A stretch of DNA of 64,000 nucleotides from Paraburkholderia susongensis (GCF_900177725.1 NZ_FXAT01000001.1:372001-436000), one strand, 5' to 3'; counted from the first letter of the stretch, positions 13,179 to 23,418 are shown. The notes: generated by a model from the letters alone, not told the origin. Made by a program: numbers and translations.

Positions 13179-14429
13179 TTATGCCTGATCCAGTTCGAAC
13201 GCCTTATGCAGCGCGCGCACGGCGAGCTCCATATATTTTTCGTCGATCAGCACAGAAATCTTGATTTCGGAGGTCGAGATCATCTGGATGTTGATGCCCT
13301 CTTCCGACAGCGTGCGGAACATCTTGCTCGCGATGCCGACGTGCGAGCGCATGCCCACGCCGACCACCGACACCTTCGACACCTTCGGATCGCCCAGCAC
13401 CTGCTCGGCCTGCACGTGCGCCTTCACCTGGTTGGTGAGGATGTCGATCGCGCGCTGATAGTCACCACGGCCGACCGTGAACGTGAACGCCGTCTTGCCG
13501 TCGACGCTCTGGTTCTGGATGATCATGTCGACGTCGATATTCGCGTCCGCCACCGGGCCGAGAATCTGATACGCGATGCCCGGCTTGTCGGGTACACCCA
13601 TCACGGCGATACGAGCTTCGTCGCGCTGAAACGCGATGCCCGAGATGACTGCTTTTTCCATGGTCTCGTCTTCTTCAAAAGTAATCAGGGTGCCCGACTT
13701 CATTTCAGCGTCGAGCGGCATCAGCGGATCGGTCAGACTCGACAGCACGCGTGTCTTCACCTGATATTTGCCGGCGAATTCCACCGAGCGGATCTGCAGC
13801 ACCTTCGAACCCAGGCTGGCCATTTCCAGCATTTCTTCGAACGTCACGCGATCGAGCCGGCGCGCTTCTTCGACCACGCGCGGATCGGTCGTATACACGC
13901 CGTCGACGTCGGTGTAGATCAGGCACTCGTCGGCCTTCAGCGCAGCCGCGACCGCGACCGCCGACGTGTCCGAGCCGCCGCGGCCGAGCGTCGTGATGTT
14001 GCCTTCGGGATCGATGCCCTGGAAGCCGGTGATCACCACCACCTTGCCCGCTTCGAGGTCGCGCGTGACGCGCTCGCCGTCGATCTCGCTGATGCGCGCT
14101 TTCGTGAACGCGCTATCGGTTTTGACCGGCACCTGCCAGCCTGCGTAGCTGACCGCGTCGACGCCGGCTTCCTGCAGCGCGATGGCGAGCAGACCCGAGC
14201 TGACCTGCTCGCCCGTGGCGGCGATCATGTCGAGTTCGCGCGGGCTCGCCTCGCCTGTGATTTCTTTCGCGAGGCCGAGCAAGCGGTTGGTTTCGCCGGA
14301 CATTGCCGACGGCACGACGACCATCTTGTGGCCGGCCTTGTGCCATTTCGCGACGCGCCTGGCGACGTTCTTGATGCGCTCGACCGAGCCCATCGAGGTG
14401 CCGCCGTATTTATGTACGATGAGTGCCAT
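13179..14429 (-). CDS. lysC: Aspartokinase
   Basis: A 416-residue aspartate kinase, catalysing ATP-dependent phosphorylation of aspartate, the first step to lysine, threonine, methionine and diaminopimelate. Residues 7-12 are the KYGGTS signature; the kinase domain runs to about 245 (TTLGRGGSDTSAVA, then YTDVDGVYTTDP), followed by two ACT domains (SGIAFQRDEARIAV, SVVGVGMRSHVGIA) that bind the feedback inhibitors. The length equals the monofunctional beta-type enzyme of Pseudomonas and Burkholderia. The frame extends to 14645, but the ATG at 14429 starts the conserved protein. It is transcribed alone, ending at the 13138-13165 terminator. Confidence 0.97.
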   Translation of the reverse strand: MALIVHKYGGTSMGSVERIKNVARRVAKWHKAGHKMVVVPSAMSGETNRLLGLAKEITGEASPRELDMIAATGEQVSSGLLAIALQEAGVDAVSYAGWQVPVKTDSAFTKARISEIDGERVTRDLEAGKVVVITGFQGIDPEGNITTLGRGGSDTSAVAVAAALKADECLIYTDVDGVYTTDPRVVEEARRLDRVTFEEMLEMASLGSKVLQIRSVEFAGKYQVKTRVLSSLTDPLMPLDAEMKSGTLITFEEDETMEKAVISGIAFQRDEARIAVMGVPDKPGIAYQILGPVADANIDVDMIIQNQSVDGKTAFTFTVGRGDYQRAIDILTNQVKAHVQAEQVLGDPKVSKVSVVGVGMRSHVGIASKMFRTLSEEGINIQMISTSEIKISVLIDEKYMELAVRALHKAFELDQA

Positions 14430-14847
14430 TGTCGTTCTGAACTGGAAGAGAAACCGCGCTGGCGCGCTGGAGACGACCGCACAAAAAGCACAGGGGCGCA
14501 ACGTCTCGTGAACGGCGGCAAAGTGTGTGTGGCGGCGTAGATGCAGCGCGCGTGCAGCACGCGCGGATTTGCCCGGGAATGAGATCGCTAGTGGCTGATC
14601 GGAAATGGACGGTAACGACGGATCACGCTCGCAAACCGGCAGCAAGGACCGATAGCGACAAAAGCGACGGCGAAATCGGGTCGGGCAAACAAGTAAACGT
14701 ACCTGATTAGGCGCAAAAAGACAAGACGCAAAGAGCGTTCAAATACGCCGAATCGGGCTCGCCAAGGCCTGTTTTTCGCGGATTTACGCCTTATTTCACC
14801 CGTTCGTCTTTTAGGCGCGCCGATTCCGGAATAGTCCGTCTGGCTGG
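14430..14847. other. Intergenic region between tilS and lysC
   Basis: 418 bp without a supportable gene. It must contain the lysC promoter; a weak minus-strand candidate is TTGTCT-17-TACGTT around 14720, but nothing convincing stands out. A 105-residue open frame on the minus strand here is Arg-rich and looks like a chance frame. Confidence 0.5.
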
Positions 14848-16395
14848 TCAGGCGATCAGCAGATCTTCGCGCCAGATGATTTTCACGCGTGCCTCTACGG
14901 AACACGACGCGTCGCTCAAAGCCGCGCGATTCACGCCGATGTGCGGCACGAACAGCAGTTCATCGCCGATGTAAAGCAACGGCACGTCGCGCTTCCATGC
15001 GGGAATGCCGCGCTCCTGGAACAGGTTCTTCAGCGTTCTGCCCGGCGCGTTCGGCGAGCCTGTACGCATGCGCTCGCCGCCGCGGCGCGCTCGCGCGCTG
15101 AGCAACGCGCGCTGGAGCACGCTGATGGGAACGGTGTCGGCGGCTTCAGCGTTGTTCGAGGCCGTATCGTTCGACGCGTTCGACGCGTTCGACGCGTTCG
15201 AAGCGTTCGACGCGTTCGAAGCGTTGGATACGTTGGATGCGCCGGGCGCATCGGCAGCCGCATCCAATGCCGCGAACACGAACGTGCCGCGCCACTGCGG
15301 CAGATGCCAGACTTCCTGCCCATGCCACGCGAGTTCGCTGATCTCGCGCGCGACGAGCGCGGTTTCGTCCGCAGGCTCGCGGCTGTCGCCCGCTTCCCAG
15401 TACACGAGACCACGATAGCTGCGCAACGCATGCCCCGCATGATCGATGCGCAGACGATGCCCTTCCTCGCTCGCGCCAACCTCGCGCAACTGACGCAACG
15501 CATCGGCAATACGCGCATTCGACGCGGCGACGAAGCCGAGCGTGCGCATCCAGTAGCGCAGAAGGTTCAGCGCGCGATCGTCGTCGAGCGCAAGCAGCAC
15601 GTGCAGCGCGAGCGCGTGCCCTTCATCGCGCGAGGCCGTCTCCATGTCGATACGCGCAAGCGCATCGAGCAAACGCTGCGCCGATGCCGCATGTGCGGCC
15701 GTGCGCGCGAGCGCGTCGCGAAAACCGGGAAAGTGGACCGTGAGCGCCGGCGTCACTTCATGACGCAACGCATTGCGCGCATAACGCGTGTCGGCGTTCG
15801 ACTCGTCGTCGATCCAGCGCAGCTTGCGTGCGCGCGCGTAGTGCTCGAGTTGCGCGCGCAGCAGGTGCAGCAGCGGCCGCACGCGCGTCGCCGACGCGCC
15901 CGCGGGCACGAACTCGGGCGCCATCGCCGCAAGCCCCGCGAGACCCGCTCCGCGCAGCAGTTGCAGCAGCACGGTCTCGGCCTGATCGTCCGCATGCTGT
16001 GCGAGCCACAGCGTGCGAATTCCACGGGCCGCGCACATCGCATCGAGCACGCGATAACGCGCGTCGCGCGCGGCCGCTTCGATGCTCACGCCCGGCGCGC
16101 GCGACACCTCGACGCGGCGCGCCTCGAATTCGACGCCACGTTCGCGCGCAAAGGCCTCGCAATGCGCGAGCCATGCATCGGCATGGGGACTCAGTCCGTG
16201 ATGCACGTGCAACGCGACGCAACGCGATGCGCCTGCGACGCGCACCGCCGCATCGAGCAGCACGCTCGAATCGACGCCACCGCTGAACGCGACCGCGATG
16301 CGTGCGCTTGCATCGGACGCATCGAGCGCGGACAGCGCCGCGCCGAGCGCCTCGATGACGGGGCGCTCGGCGGATGAGTCGGCGGTGGTAGTCAC
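14848..16395 (-). CDS. tilS: tRNA(Ile)-lysidine synthase
   Basis: A 515-residue TilS, which converts the wobble C of tRNA-Ile(CAU) to lysidine using ATP and lysine. SGGVDSS at residues 38-44 is the PP-loop; the N-type ATPase domain extends to about 215 and a TilS substrate-binding domain follows. The C-terminal domain (RTLKNLFQERGIPAWKR) is intact. Between them, residues 387-410 hold seven Asn-Ala-Ser-type triplets encoded by 9-bp tandem repeats (15166-15237), an unusual linker. The gene starts 60 bp after accA and is probably the last of the cysS-alkA-accA-tilS operon. Confidence 0.95.
   Translation of the reverse strand: MTTTADSSAERPVIEALGAALSALDASDASARIAVAFSGGVDSSVLLDAAVRVAGASRCVALHVHHGLSPHADAWLAHCEAFARERGVEFEARRVEVSRAPGVSIEAAARDARYRVLDAMCAARGIRTLWLAQHADDQAETVLLQLLRGAGLAGLAAMAPEFVPAGASATRVRPLLHLLRAQLEHYARARKLRWIDDESNADTRYARNALRHEVTPALTVHFPGFRDALARTAAHAASAQRLLDALARIDMETASRDEGHALALHVLLALDDDRALNLLRYWMRTLGFVAASNARIADALRQLREVGASEEGHRLRIDHAGHALRSYRGLVYWEAGDSREPADETALVAREISELAWHGQEVWHLPQWRGTFVFAALDAAADAPGASNVSNASNASNASNASNASNASNDTASNNAEAADTVPISVLQRALLSARARRGGERMRTGSPNAPGRTLKNLFQERGIPAWKRDVPLLYIGDELLFVPHIGVNRAALSDASCSVEARVKIIWREDLLIA
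15166..15237. repeat. 9-bp tandem repeat in tilS
   Basis: About seven to eight units of TTCGACGCG with small variants, encoding Asn-Ala-Ser triplets on the minus strand. The 9-bp unit keeps the frame, so copy number could vary without inactivating the gene. Confidence 0.85.
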
Positions 16396-16455
16396 GTCGT
16401 TAGCGCGTGATGCGCCGGTGAACGAAAGAAAGGGACAAAGACAACGCGCGCGGGC

Positions 16456-17427
16456 TTACGCACCCGGCGTCGTTTCCTTGAATTTGCCGTACGCCATCAG
16501 CCGTTCGAAACGGCGTTCGCGCAGGTCGCTGATGCTCATGCCCTGGAACTGACGCAGCGAATCGGCGAGCGCGCGGCGCAGCAGCGCGGCCATGCCCTTC
16601 GGGTCGCGATGCGCGCCGCCGAGCGGCTCGTTGACGATCTTGTCGATCAGGCCGAGCGCCTTCAGACGATGCGCGGTCAACCCAAGCGCCTCCGCCGCTT
16701 CCGGCGCCTTCGCGGCGCTCTTCCACAGGATCGATGCGCAGCCTTCCGGCGAAATCACCGAGTAGGTGGAGAACTGCAGCATCAGCACGCTATCGCCGAC
16801 AGCGATCGCGAGCGCGCCGCCCGAACCGCCCTCGCCGATGATCGTCGCGATCAGCGGCGTCTTCAGTTCGGCCATCACGTACAGATTGCGGCCGATCGCC
16901 TCCGACTGGCCGCGCTCTTCCGCGCCGATGCCCGGGTATGCGCCCGGCGTGTCGATGAACGTGAAGATCGGCAGGCCGAATTTTTCGGCGAGACGCATCA
17001 GGCGCTCGGCCTTGCGATAGCCTTCCGGGCGCGGCATGCCGAAGTTGCGCAGCGCGCGCTCCTTCGTGTCGCGGCCCTTCTGATGGCCGATCACCATGCA
17101 CGCCTGACCGTTGAAACGCGCGAGACCGCCGACGATCGACAGGTCGTCCGCGAAGCTGCGGTCGCCGTGCAGTTCATGAAAGTCGGTGAACAGTTCGTTC
17201 ACGTAGTCGAACGTGTACGGGCGTTGCGGATGACGCGCGATTTGCGAAACCTGCCACGGTGTGAGGTTCGCGTACAGATCTTTGGTGAGCTGCTGGCTCT
17301 TCTTGGACAGCCGCTCGATTTCTTCCGAAATATCGACGGCCGAATCGTCCTGCACGAAGCGCAATTCTTCGATCTTCGCTTCGAGTTCAGCGATCGGCTG
17401 TTCGAAATCCAGAAACGTGGTCTTCAT
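16456..17427 (-). CDS. accA: Acetyl-CoA carboxylase carboxyltransferase subunit alpha
   Basis: A 323-residue AccA, which with AccD transfers the carboxyl group from biotin to acetyl-CoA to make malonyl-CoA for fatty acid synthesis. A coiled-coil N-terminus ([10 protein letters not shown]) precedes the crotonase-like carboxyltransferase fold; [18 protein letters not shown] and [10 protein letters not shown] mark the CoA and biotin-binding core. The length is typical. It lies between alkA (128 bp upstream) and tilS (60 bp downstream) in the same direction. Confidence 0.97.
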   Translation of the reverse strand: MKTTFLDFEQPIAELEAKIEELRFVQDDSAVDISEEIERLSKKSQQLTKDLYANLTPWQVSQIARHPQRPYTFDYVNELFTDFHELHGDRSFADDLSIVGGLARFNGQACMVIGHQKGRDTKERALRNFGMPRPEGYRKAERLMRLAEKFGLPIFTFIDTPGAYPGIGAEERGQSEAIGRNLYVMAELKTPLIATIIGEGGSGGALAIAVGDSVLMLQFSTYSVISPEGCASILWKSAAKAPEAAEALGLTAHRLKALGLIDKIVNEPLGGAHRDPKGMAALLRRALADSLRQFQGMSISDLRERRFERLMAYGKFKETTPGA

Positions 17428-17555
17428 TGGTTGTAATCCTTGGACTTACCGGCAGCGCGTATTCTAACCGCGCGCGCCGATGTCAAAACCTTTTCTCAAC
17501 TATCAATTTGAGATAATCGATAGTTTTCTGAAACGGTCTCGTTTCCTGTTCTTCT

Positions 17556-18674
17556 TCAGTAGTCGACCGGCAACGGATCGAGACTACGCCACATGTACCA
17601 GGTCGCGACGGTGCGCCACGGCTCCCAGTTCGCGGCAACCTCGCGCGCTTCGCTGCGCGTGACGGGTTCGCCGCTGAAATAGTTGACGCTGATCGCGCGG
17701 ATCAGGCCGAGGTCGTCGAGCGGCAGCACGTCGGGACGCGACAGATTGAAGATCAGGAACATCTCCGCGGTCCAGCGGCCGATGCCGCGAATCTGCGTGA
17801 GTTCGGCGATCACTGCTTCGTCGTCCATCGACGTCCATTTACCGACGTGCAACGCGCCCGACACGAAATGCCGCGCGAGATCGAGCACATACTCGGCCTT
17901 GCGTTTGGACAAACCGCAGCCGGTCAACTTCTCGGGACCGAGCTTGATGAACTGCTGCGGCACGAGCTTCGGACACGCAGCCTCGACCCTGGCCCACGAC
18001 GCCTGCGCGGAGGCGACCGAAATCTGCTGGCCGACCACCGAGCGCGCGAGCGTAACGAACGGATCGCCACGGCTCAACAAATGCACGGGGCCGAACTTCG
18101 GAATCAGCTTCTTCAGAATGCGGTCACGCTTGACGAGATCCGCACATGCCTTGTCCCAATACGCGGGACGCGTGACTTCAGGCGCGAGACCGCCGATCTG
18201 CACCGGCACAGCAACTTCGCTCGCGAGCGCGCTTGCGCCGGCTGCTTCGCCGTTAGCGCTGGCCGTGCTCGCAGCCGTGGCCGACACGCGTGTCTTGCGC
18301 ACGACTTCGCCCGCGTTCGTGTCGCGCGCGAGTTCCTGCACGTCGCCCGCAAGCTTGGCCGCGAGTGTGGTCGAGCCCACACCATTGCCTTTCGCGCGCG
18401 AGGCCTCTCGTGTGGTCTTGACGCGTTTTGCGGCAAGCGCGTGCGCGGTTTCACCACCCGCGCCGCCCGCACCATTGAGCGCGCGTTTCGCCGCGCTCTT
18501 CTTCGCGGTGCCGCCCGCGGCAGCGTTGCCGCTTTTCGCCGCCGCCCCGGCAGCTTTCGACGACGCTTTCTCTACCGCGCCGCCTGCGCGAGCCGGCTTA
18601 GCAGCGGCAGCCGCTGCTGCCGCACTGGTTTGAGACGCAGCCCGTTTAGCCGGCGTCTTCGTGGCCGTTGCCAT
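17556..18674 (-). CDS. alkA: DNA-3-methyladenine glycosylase II with Ala/Lys-rich N-terminal tail
   Basis: A 372-residue protein. From about residue 165 it is an HhH-GPD glycosylase: the helix-hairpin-helix reads IRGIGRWTAEMFLIF and the catalytic Asp is in LPLDDLG (residue 320 or 321). Such enzymes remove alkylated bases. The first 160 residues are Ala, Lys and Ser-rich (AKRAAS, KKSAAKRA) like the C-terminal tail of histone H1 or the bacterial AlgP/Hc1 proteins, which would bind DNA non-specifically. It starts 47 bp after cysS and is probably in its operon. Confidence 0.9.
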   Translation of the reverse strand: MATATKTPAKRAASQTSAAAAAAAAKPARAGGAVEKASSKAAGAAAKSGNAAAGGTAKKSAAKRALNGAGGAGGETAHALAAKRVKTTREASRAKGNGVGSTTLAAKLAGDVQELARDTNAGEVVRKTRVSATAASTASANGEAAGASALASEVAVPVQIGGLAPEVTRPAYWDKACADLVKRDRILKKLIPKFGPVHLLSRGDPFVTLARSVVGQQISVASAQASWARVEAACPKLVPQQFIKLGPEKLTGCGLSKRKAEYVLDLARHFVSGALHVGKWTSMDDEAVIAELTQIRGIGRWTAEMFLIFNLSRPDVLPLDDLGLIRAISVNYFSGEPVTRSEAREVAANWEPWRTVATWYMWRSLDPLPVDY

Positions 18675-18721
18675 CCTGCCTCCTGCCTGGCGAGTCGATC
18701 AGAGGGAAGTGCGAGGTGCGC

Positions 18722-20119
18722 TCAAACGCGCCGCCACTCGGTCAACCCGCCGGGTTTGTCTTCGAGAGCAACACCGGCTTCGAGCAATTCGGCCCGGATC
18801 CGGTCTGCTGCCGCGTAGTCTTTTGCCTGCTTGGCCGCCACGCGCGCGGCGATCTTCGCTTCGATCGCGGCGGGCTCGAGCGCGCCTTCGACTGCAGCAC
18901 CCGCTGCCTGCTGCAGATAGGCACGCGGTTCACGTCCGAGCAGCCCGAGCACCGCGCCAAGTGCACGCAATTGACGGGCCAGCGCGGGGTCGCGCGTGCG
19001 GTTCACTTCAGTAGCCAGTTCGAACAGCACCGATACCGCCACCGGCGTGTTGAAGTCGTCGTTCATGGCCGCCCGGAAACGCTGCGCATGCGCTTCGTTC
19101 CAGTCGAGCGCCGCGCTATCCGGCGTGACATCTTTCAACGCGGTGTACAGACGCGCCAGCGCATTGCGCGCGTCGTCGATATGCACGTCGCTGTAGTTCA
19201 GCGGCGAGCGGTAATGCGCACGCGCGATGAAGAAGCGCACGACCTCTGCATCGTACTGCGCAAGCACTTCGCGAATCGTAAAAAAATTGTTCAACGACTT
19301 CGACATCTTCTCATTGTCGATCTGTACGTAGCCGTTGTGCATCCAGTAATTGACGAATGTTTGTCCGGTCGCAGCCTCGCTTTGCGCGATCTCGTTTTCA
19401 TGGTGCGGAAACTGCAGGTCCTGGCCGCCGCCGTGAATGTCGAACTGTTCGCCAAGCAGCGTGCAGCCCATCGCCGAGCACTCGATATGCCAGCCCGGAC
19501 GGCCGCGCCCGTACTTCGAATCCCAGCCCGTGTCGGCGGGCTCTTCGGGCTTCGCTTTCTTCCACAGCACGAAGTCGAGCGGGTCCTGTTTCGCGTCGTT
19601 GGCCGCGACGCGTTCGCCCGCACGCAGGTCTTCGAGCGACTTGCCCGAAAGCTTGCCGTAGCCCGCGAATTTGCGCACCGCGTAGTTCACGTCGCCGTCG
19701 CTCGCCTGGTATGCGTAGCCGTTCTTCTCGAGCGTCTCGATCATGCCGAGCATCTGGGGAATGAAGTCGGTCGCGCGCGGTTCGATGTCGGGACGCTCGA
19801 TGCCGAGCGCGTCCGCGTCTTCATGCAGCGCGGCGATGAAGCGATCGGTCAGCGCCTTGATGGTTTCTCCGTTCTCGAGCGCGCGGCGGATGATCTTGTC
19901 GTCGATGTCGGTAATGTTGCGCACGTAGGTCACGTCGTAGCCGAGCGTGCGCAGCCAGCGCTGCACGACGTCGAACACGACCATTACCCGCGCATGACCG
20001 ACATGACAATAGTCGTACACGGTCATCCCGCAGACGTACATCCGCACGACGCCTTCCCGCAACGGCACGAAAGTTTGCTTGTCACGCGCGAGCGTGTTGT
20101 AGATGCGCAGAGATTCCAT
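18722..20119 (-). CDS. cysS: Cysteinyl-tRNA synthetase
   Basis: A 465-residue class I synthetase charging tRNA-Cys. [17 protein letters not shown] carries the first zinc Cys and the HIGH-type motif (HVGH), KMSKS is present in [10 protein letters not shown], and GWHIECSAM with HHENE supplies the other zinc ligands. The length matches the family. The frame continues upstream to 20227, but the ATG at 20119 begins the conserved sequence. It is divergent from the TPR gene at 20368 and heads the cysS-alkA-accA-tilS run. Confidence 0.97.
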   Translation of the reverse strand: MESLRIYNTLARDKQTFVPLREGVVRMYVCGMTVYDYCHVGHARVMVVFDVVQRWLRTLGYDVTYVRNITDIDDKIIRRALENGETIKALTDRFIAALHEDADALGIERPDIEPRATDFIPQMLGMIETLEKNGYAYQASDGDVNYAVRKFAGYGKLSGKSLEDLRAGERVAANDAKQDPLDFVLWKKAKPEEPADTGWDSKYGRGRPGWHIECSAMGCTLLGEQFDIHGGGQDLQFPHHENEIAQSEAATGQTFVNYWMHNGYVQIDNEKMSKSLNNFFTIREVLAQYDAEVVRFFIARAHYRSPLNYSDVHIDDARNALARLYTALKDVTPDSAALDWNEAHAQRFRAAMNDDFNTPVAVSVLFELATEVNRTRDPALARQLRALGAVLGLLGREPRAYLQQAAGAAVEGALEPAAIEAKIAARVAAKQAKDYAAADRIRAELLEAGVALEDKPGGLTEWRRV

Positions 20120-20367
20120 AGAGAATGGTGCGTGGGCCGAAAGAAATCCGCGTTGTGTTTCATGCGTGCCGCGACCCGCGAAACGAACAGGACAGCGGGT
20201 GCGTCGCATACAGCTAAACCGGCGCACCTCGTGCGGCGGTCAGGCTGCAGACGAGACTGCGAACCATGCGGAGACGGCCACGAGTGGCAAAAGACAGTCA
20301 GCGGTTCGACGGAACGCGCAGACCTTTTGTTAGAATGGCTCGGAGTATAACATCCAGACCTGAGCCT

Positions 20368-21159
20368 ATGAAACACTCCAGCGGCCGCGCACACCGCGCT
20401 GCGACCCTCGCCGCGACTGCGTTTGGCGGCATTGTCAGCGGCGTTGCTTTCGAAGCGGCGCGCACCCTCGCGTTGCGTGTCACCGTGGCTGCCGCGCTGG
20501 CTGTCGTGCCGGTTGCGGGCGCGTATGCGCAGAAGGCAGCCGTCATGCCGCAAGGCCCTGCCGTGCGCGACGACACACCGGAAATCGACGCATCGATCGC
20601 GCAGAAAAACTGGCAAGCCGCACTGACCCAGCTCGATGCGCGCATCGCCTCGAATCCGCACGACGCGCAGGCCAGGTTCAAACGCGCCACGGTGCTTGCG
20701 CACCTGGGTCGCGACGACGAAGCGATCGCCGCCTTCACCGAACTCACGCAGCTCTACCCCGAACTGCCCGAGCCGTACAACAACCTCGCCACGCTGTACG
20801 CGAAGCACGGTCGTCTGACCGAAGCGCGCGCCGCGCTCGAAACGGCCACCCAGGTCAATCCGAACTACGGCCTCGCCTACGAGAATCTCGGCGACCTGTA
20901 TCTGCGCATGGCCGATGCCGCCTACCGCCGCGCGCAAGGTATCGGCAAAGCGAGCCCGAGGACCACGCAGCGTCTCGCGGACATCCAGAAGATCGTCTCG
21001 CCGGCGCCCGCGGCTCAAACACCCGCGCAGCCCGCCTCTGCCGTCACGAGCGACTACACGACGCGCTCCCCCTCGAACATGACGCAAACGCCGAGCTTCC
21101 AGTTCGGCGGCGCAAACGGCTCGCTCGCCATGCCGCCTTACATGGCGCCGTCGCACTAG
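20368..21159 (+). CDS. Exported TPR protein
   Basis: A 263-residue protein with a long signal region (basic to residue 40, hydrophobic LRVTVAAALAVVPVAGAYAQ), then three tetratricopeptide repeats (residues about 70-175: QARFKRATVLAHLGRDDEA, PYNNLATLYAKHGRLTEAR, GLAYENLGDLYLRMAD), and a Pro/Ala/Ser-rich tail. TPRs bind partner proteins; no partner can be named. It is followed by ppiA 49 bp downstream, so a role with periplasmic folding factors is possible but unproven. Confidence 0.8.
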   Translation: MKHSSGRAHRAATLAATAFGGIVSGVAFEAARTLALRVTVAAALAVVPVAGAYAQKAAVMPQGPAVRDDTPEIDASIAQKNWQAALTQLDARIASNPHDAQARFKRATVLAHLGRDDEAIAAFTELTQLYPELPEPYNNLATLYAKHGRLTEARAALETATQVNPNYGLAYENLGDLYLRMADAAYRRAQGIGKASPRTTQRLADIQKIVSPAPAAQTPAQPASAVTSDYTTRSPSNMTQTPSFQFGGANGSLAMPPYMAPSH

Positions 21160-21208
21160 GGCCGGCCGCACTGCCCGCAGCACGTTTTCTCCAACCCCGA
21201 GGATCTTC

Positions 21209-21802
21209 ATGAAATGGTTGATGTTGGCGCTCGGCAGCGCCGCCCTGATCGCAAACGCCCCTGCCTTTGCGCAGACCGGTTCGCAGGCTGGGTCACAGCC
21301 CGTTCATCCGTCGGTGCTGCTCAAGACGTCGGAAGGGGATATCCGCGTCGAGCTGTATCCCGAGAAAGCGCCGAAGACCGTTGCCAACTTCCTCGACTAC
21401 GTGAAGTCCGGCCAGTACAGCGGCACGATTTTTCATCGCGTGATTTCGGGCTTCATGATCCAGGGCGGCGGCTATACGCAGAGCTTCGTTGAAAAACCGA
21501 CGCGCGCGCCGATTCCGCTTGAAAGCCGCAGCGGCCTGAAGAACACCGCGGGCACCCTCGCGATGGCACGCACGAGCGATCCGAATTCGGCCACCGCGCA
21601 GTTCTTCATCAACACGGTGGACAATGCCAATCTCGACTACCCGAATCCGGACGGCAACGGCTACGCGGTATTCGGCCGCGTCACGAGCGGCATGGACGTC
21701 GTGAAGCGGATCGAGGCCACCCCCACCACCACGCGCGGTTCGATGAGCGACGTGCCGCAAAAACCGATCGTGATCGAATCGGCCACGGTGGTGAGCAAGT
21801 AA
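21209..21802 (+). CDS. ppiA: Periplasmic cyclophilin-type peptidyl-prolyl isomerase
   Basis: A 197-residue cyclophilin with signal peptide (residues 1-21, ending AFAQ). The core carries the catalytic set: [40 protein letters not shown]. It speeds cis-trans isomerisation at proline in the periplasm. It is followed by the cytoplasmic paralogue ppiB, with which it shares most of these motifs, so the pair probably arose by duplication. Confidence 0.93.
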   Translation: MKWLMLALGSAALIANAPAFAQTGSQAGSQPVHPSVLLKTSEGDIRVELYPEKAPKTVANFLDYVKSGQYSGTIFHRVISGFMIQGGGYTQSFVEKPTRAPIPLESRSGLKNTAGTLAMARTSDPNSATAQFFINTVDNANLDYPNPDGNGYAVFGRVTSGMDVVKRIEATPTTTRGSMSDVPQKPIVIESATVVSK

Positions 21803-21914
21803 GCAGACGGTCGCGGTCGAGATTGAAGCTGCGGTCGAACCGCGGGGTCCCGGGCGTGCCGCGCGAGAGGTCGCCCGGCACACAGCACCGCACGACAACA
21901 ACGCAGCAACAACG

Positions 21915-21945
21915 CGGCAATAACACGGCAATAACACGGCAATAC
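21915..21945 (+). repeat. 11-bp tandem repeat between ppiA and ppiB
   Basis: Unit CGGCAATAACA, two full copies and a partial third, in the 264-bp gap between ppiA and ppiB. No gene lies in the gap. Confidence 0.7.
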
Positions 21946-22066
21946 GTGGCGCAATACAGGTCACGACAGCGCTCAGGCGTTTAACCCACGCTCCGGCGCG
22001 GCCTGTCGTCAGCACATGACGACGCTCCGCGCCTTTTATCCACTCCGTTCATCAAAGGATTCCATC

Positions 22067-22561
22067 ATGGTCGAACTGCATACGAACCACGGCGTCATCA
22101 AACTCGAACTCGACGCCGAGAAGGCGCCCAAGTCGGTCGAGAACTTCCTCAACTACGTGAAGGCCGGCCACTACGACAACACGGTGTTCCACCGCGTGAT
22201 CGACGGCTTCATGATCCAGGGCGGCGGCTTCGAACCCGGCATGAAGCAGAAGCCGACGGCCGAGCCGATCAACAACGAAGCGAACAACGGTCTGAAGAAC
22301 GTGAACGGCTCGATCGCGATGGCTCGCACGAACGACCCGCATTCGGCAACCGCGCAATTCTTCATCAATGTGAACGACAACGACTTCCTGAACCACTCGT
22401 CGCCGACGCCGCAGGGCTGGGGCTATGCGGTGTTCGGCAAGGTCGTCGAAGGCATGGATATCGTCGAGAAGATCAAGAAGGTCAAGACGGGCTCGAAGGG
22501 CTTCCATCAGGACGTGCCGGTCGACGACGTCGTGATCGAGAAGGCGGTGGTCGTCGGCTGA
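22067..22561 (+). CDS. ppiB: Cytoplasmic cyclophilin-type peptidyl-prolyl isomerase
   Basis: A 164-residue cyclophilin without signal peptide, start at 22067 with AGGA seven bases upstream. [19 protein letters not shown] and [20 protein letters not shown] are the active-site segments; the W of the [10 protein letters not shown] loop is also present. Length equals E. coli PpiB. It lies 60 bp upstream of lpxH, an association also common in other beta- and gammaproteobacteria. Confidence 0.95.
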   Translation: MVELHTNHGVIKLELDAEKAPKSVENFLNYVKAGHYDNTVFHRVIDGFMIQGGGFEPGMKQKPTAEPINNEANNGLKNVNGSIAMARTNDPHSATAQFFINVNDNDFLNHSSPTPQGWGYAVFGKVVEGMDIVEKIKKVKTGSKGFHQDVPVDDVVIEKAVVVG

Positions 22562-22620
22562 ACGATCGCTCAGGCATCATTCAGGCATCGACTCGTTTGA
22601 ACTGAAATCAGGCACCTTCA

Positions 22621-23418
22621 ATGCTGCAAGAAACGCCGCTGCGAAGCGTCGCCGCGGGCGTGCCTGGCGAGGGCCAACGCCCGCACGCCGCACGCCCGTT
22701 TTTCCTCCTGTCCGATCTTCATCTGAGCGAGGCGATCCCGCGCACGGTCGCCGCGTTCGAGCACTTCATCCGCGTCACCGCCGAAGCAGCGGATTCGGTG
22801 TTCATCCTCGGCGATCTGTTCGAGTACTGGATCGGCGACGACATGCTCAGCGAGCCGTTCCCCGCGCGCATGGCGGCGTTGCTGCATACGCTGTCCGAGC
22901 GCGGCATCGCGCTTTACATCATGCACGGCAATCGCGATTTCCTGCTTGGCAGGCGCTTCATGAAAGCGGCCGGCGCGATCTGGCTGCCCGATCCGTTCGT
23001 GATCACCGCGTTCGGCACGCGCGTCGCGCTCGCGCACGGCGACCGCCTGTGCACCGCGGATCGCGGCTATCAGCTGTTCAGGTGTTTCGCGCGCAATCCT
23101 CTCGCGCAGATGCTGTTTCTCGCGTGGCCGTTCCGCTGGCGCCGAAAGCTCGCGGAGAACATGCGCTCGAAGAGCGAGCATGGCCGGCTGCGGCCGGTGT
23201 CGATGAAATATGACGTGACGCCGAAGGGCGTCGCTGCGCTCTTCAAGGCATCGAAGACGGCGACGATCATTCACGGGCACACGCATCTGCCCGCGCGGCA
23301 CCGCGAGCCGGGCGGCACGCGCTGGGTTCTGCCGGATTGGGATCTCGATCACGGCGAACGCCGCGGCGGGTATCTGCGGATCGACGCCGATGGAATCCGG
23401 GCGTTACCGCTCGACTGA
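22621..23418 (+). CDS. lpxH: UDP-2,3-diacylglucosamine diphosphatase
   Basis: A 265-residue metallophosphoesterase that hydrolyses UDP-2,3-diacylglucosamine to lipid X in lipid A synthesis, at the inner face of the membrane. Metal ligands are visible in FLLSDLHLS, ILGDLFEYWIGDD, MHGNRDFL and, near the end, IIHGHTHLPARH. Convergent with cysE, 95 bp apart; the ppiB-lpxH pair is probably cotranscribed. Confidence 0.95.
   Translation: MLQETPLRSVAAGVPGEGQRPHAARPFFLLSDLHLSEAIPRTVAAFEHFIRVTAEAADSVFILGDLFEYWIGDDMLSEPFPARMAALLHTLSERGIALYIMHGNRDFLLGRRFMKAAGAIWLPDPFVITAFGTRVALAHGDRLCTADRGYQLFRCFARNPLAQMLFLAWPFRWRRKLAENMRSKSEHGRLRPVSMKYDVTPKGVAALFKASKTATIIHGHTHLPARHREPGGTRWVLPDWDLDHGERRGGYLRIDADGIRALPLD

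Noticed and set aside
14588..14905. 105-codon minus-strand frame between tilS and lysC
   Set aside because: Arg-rich, overlaps the tilS end and lacks a ribosome site.
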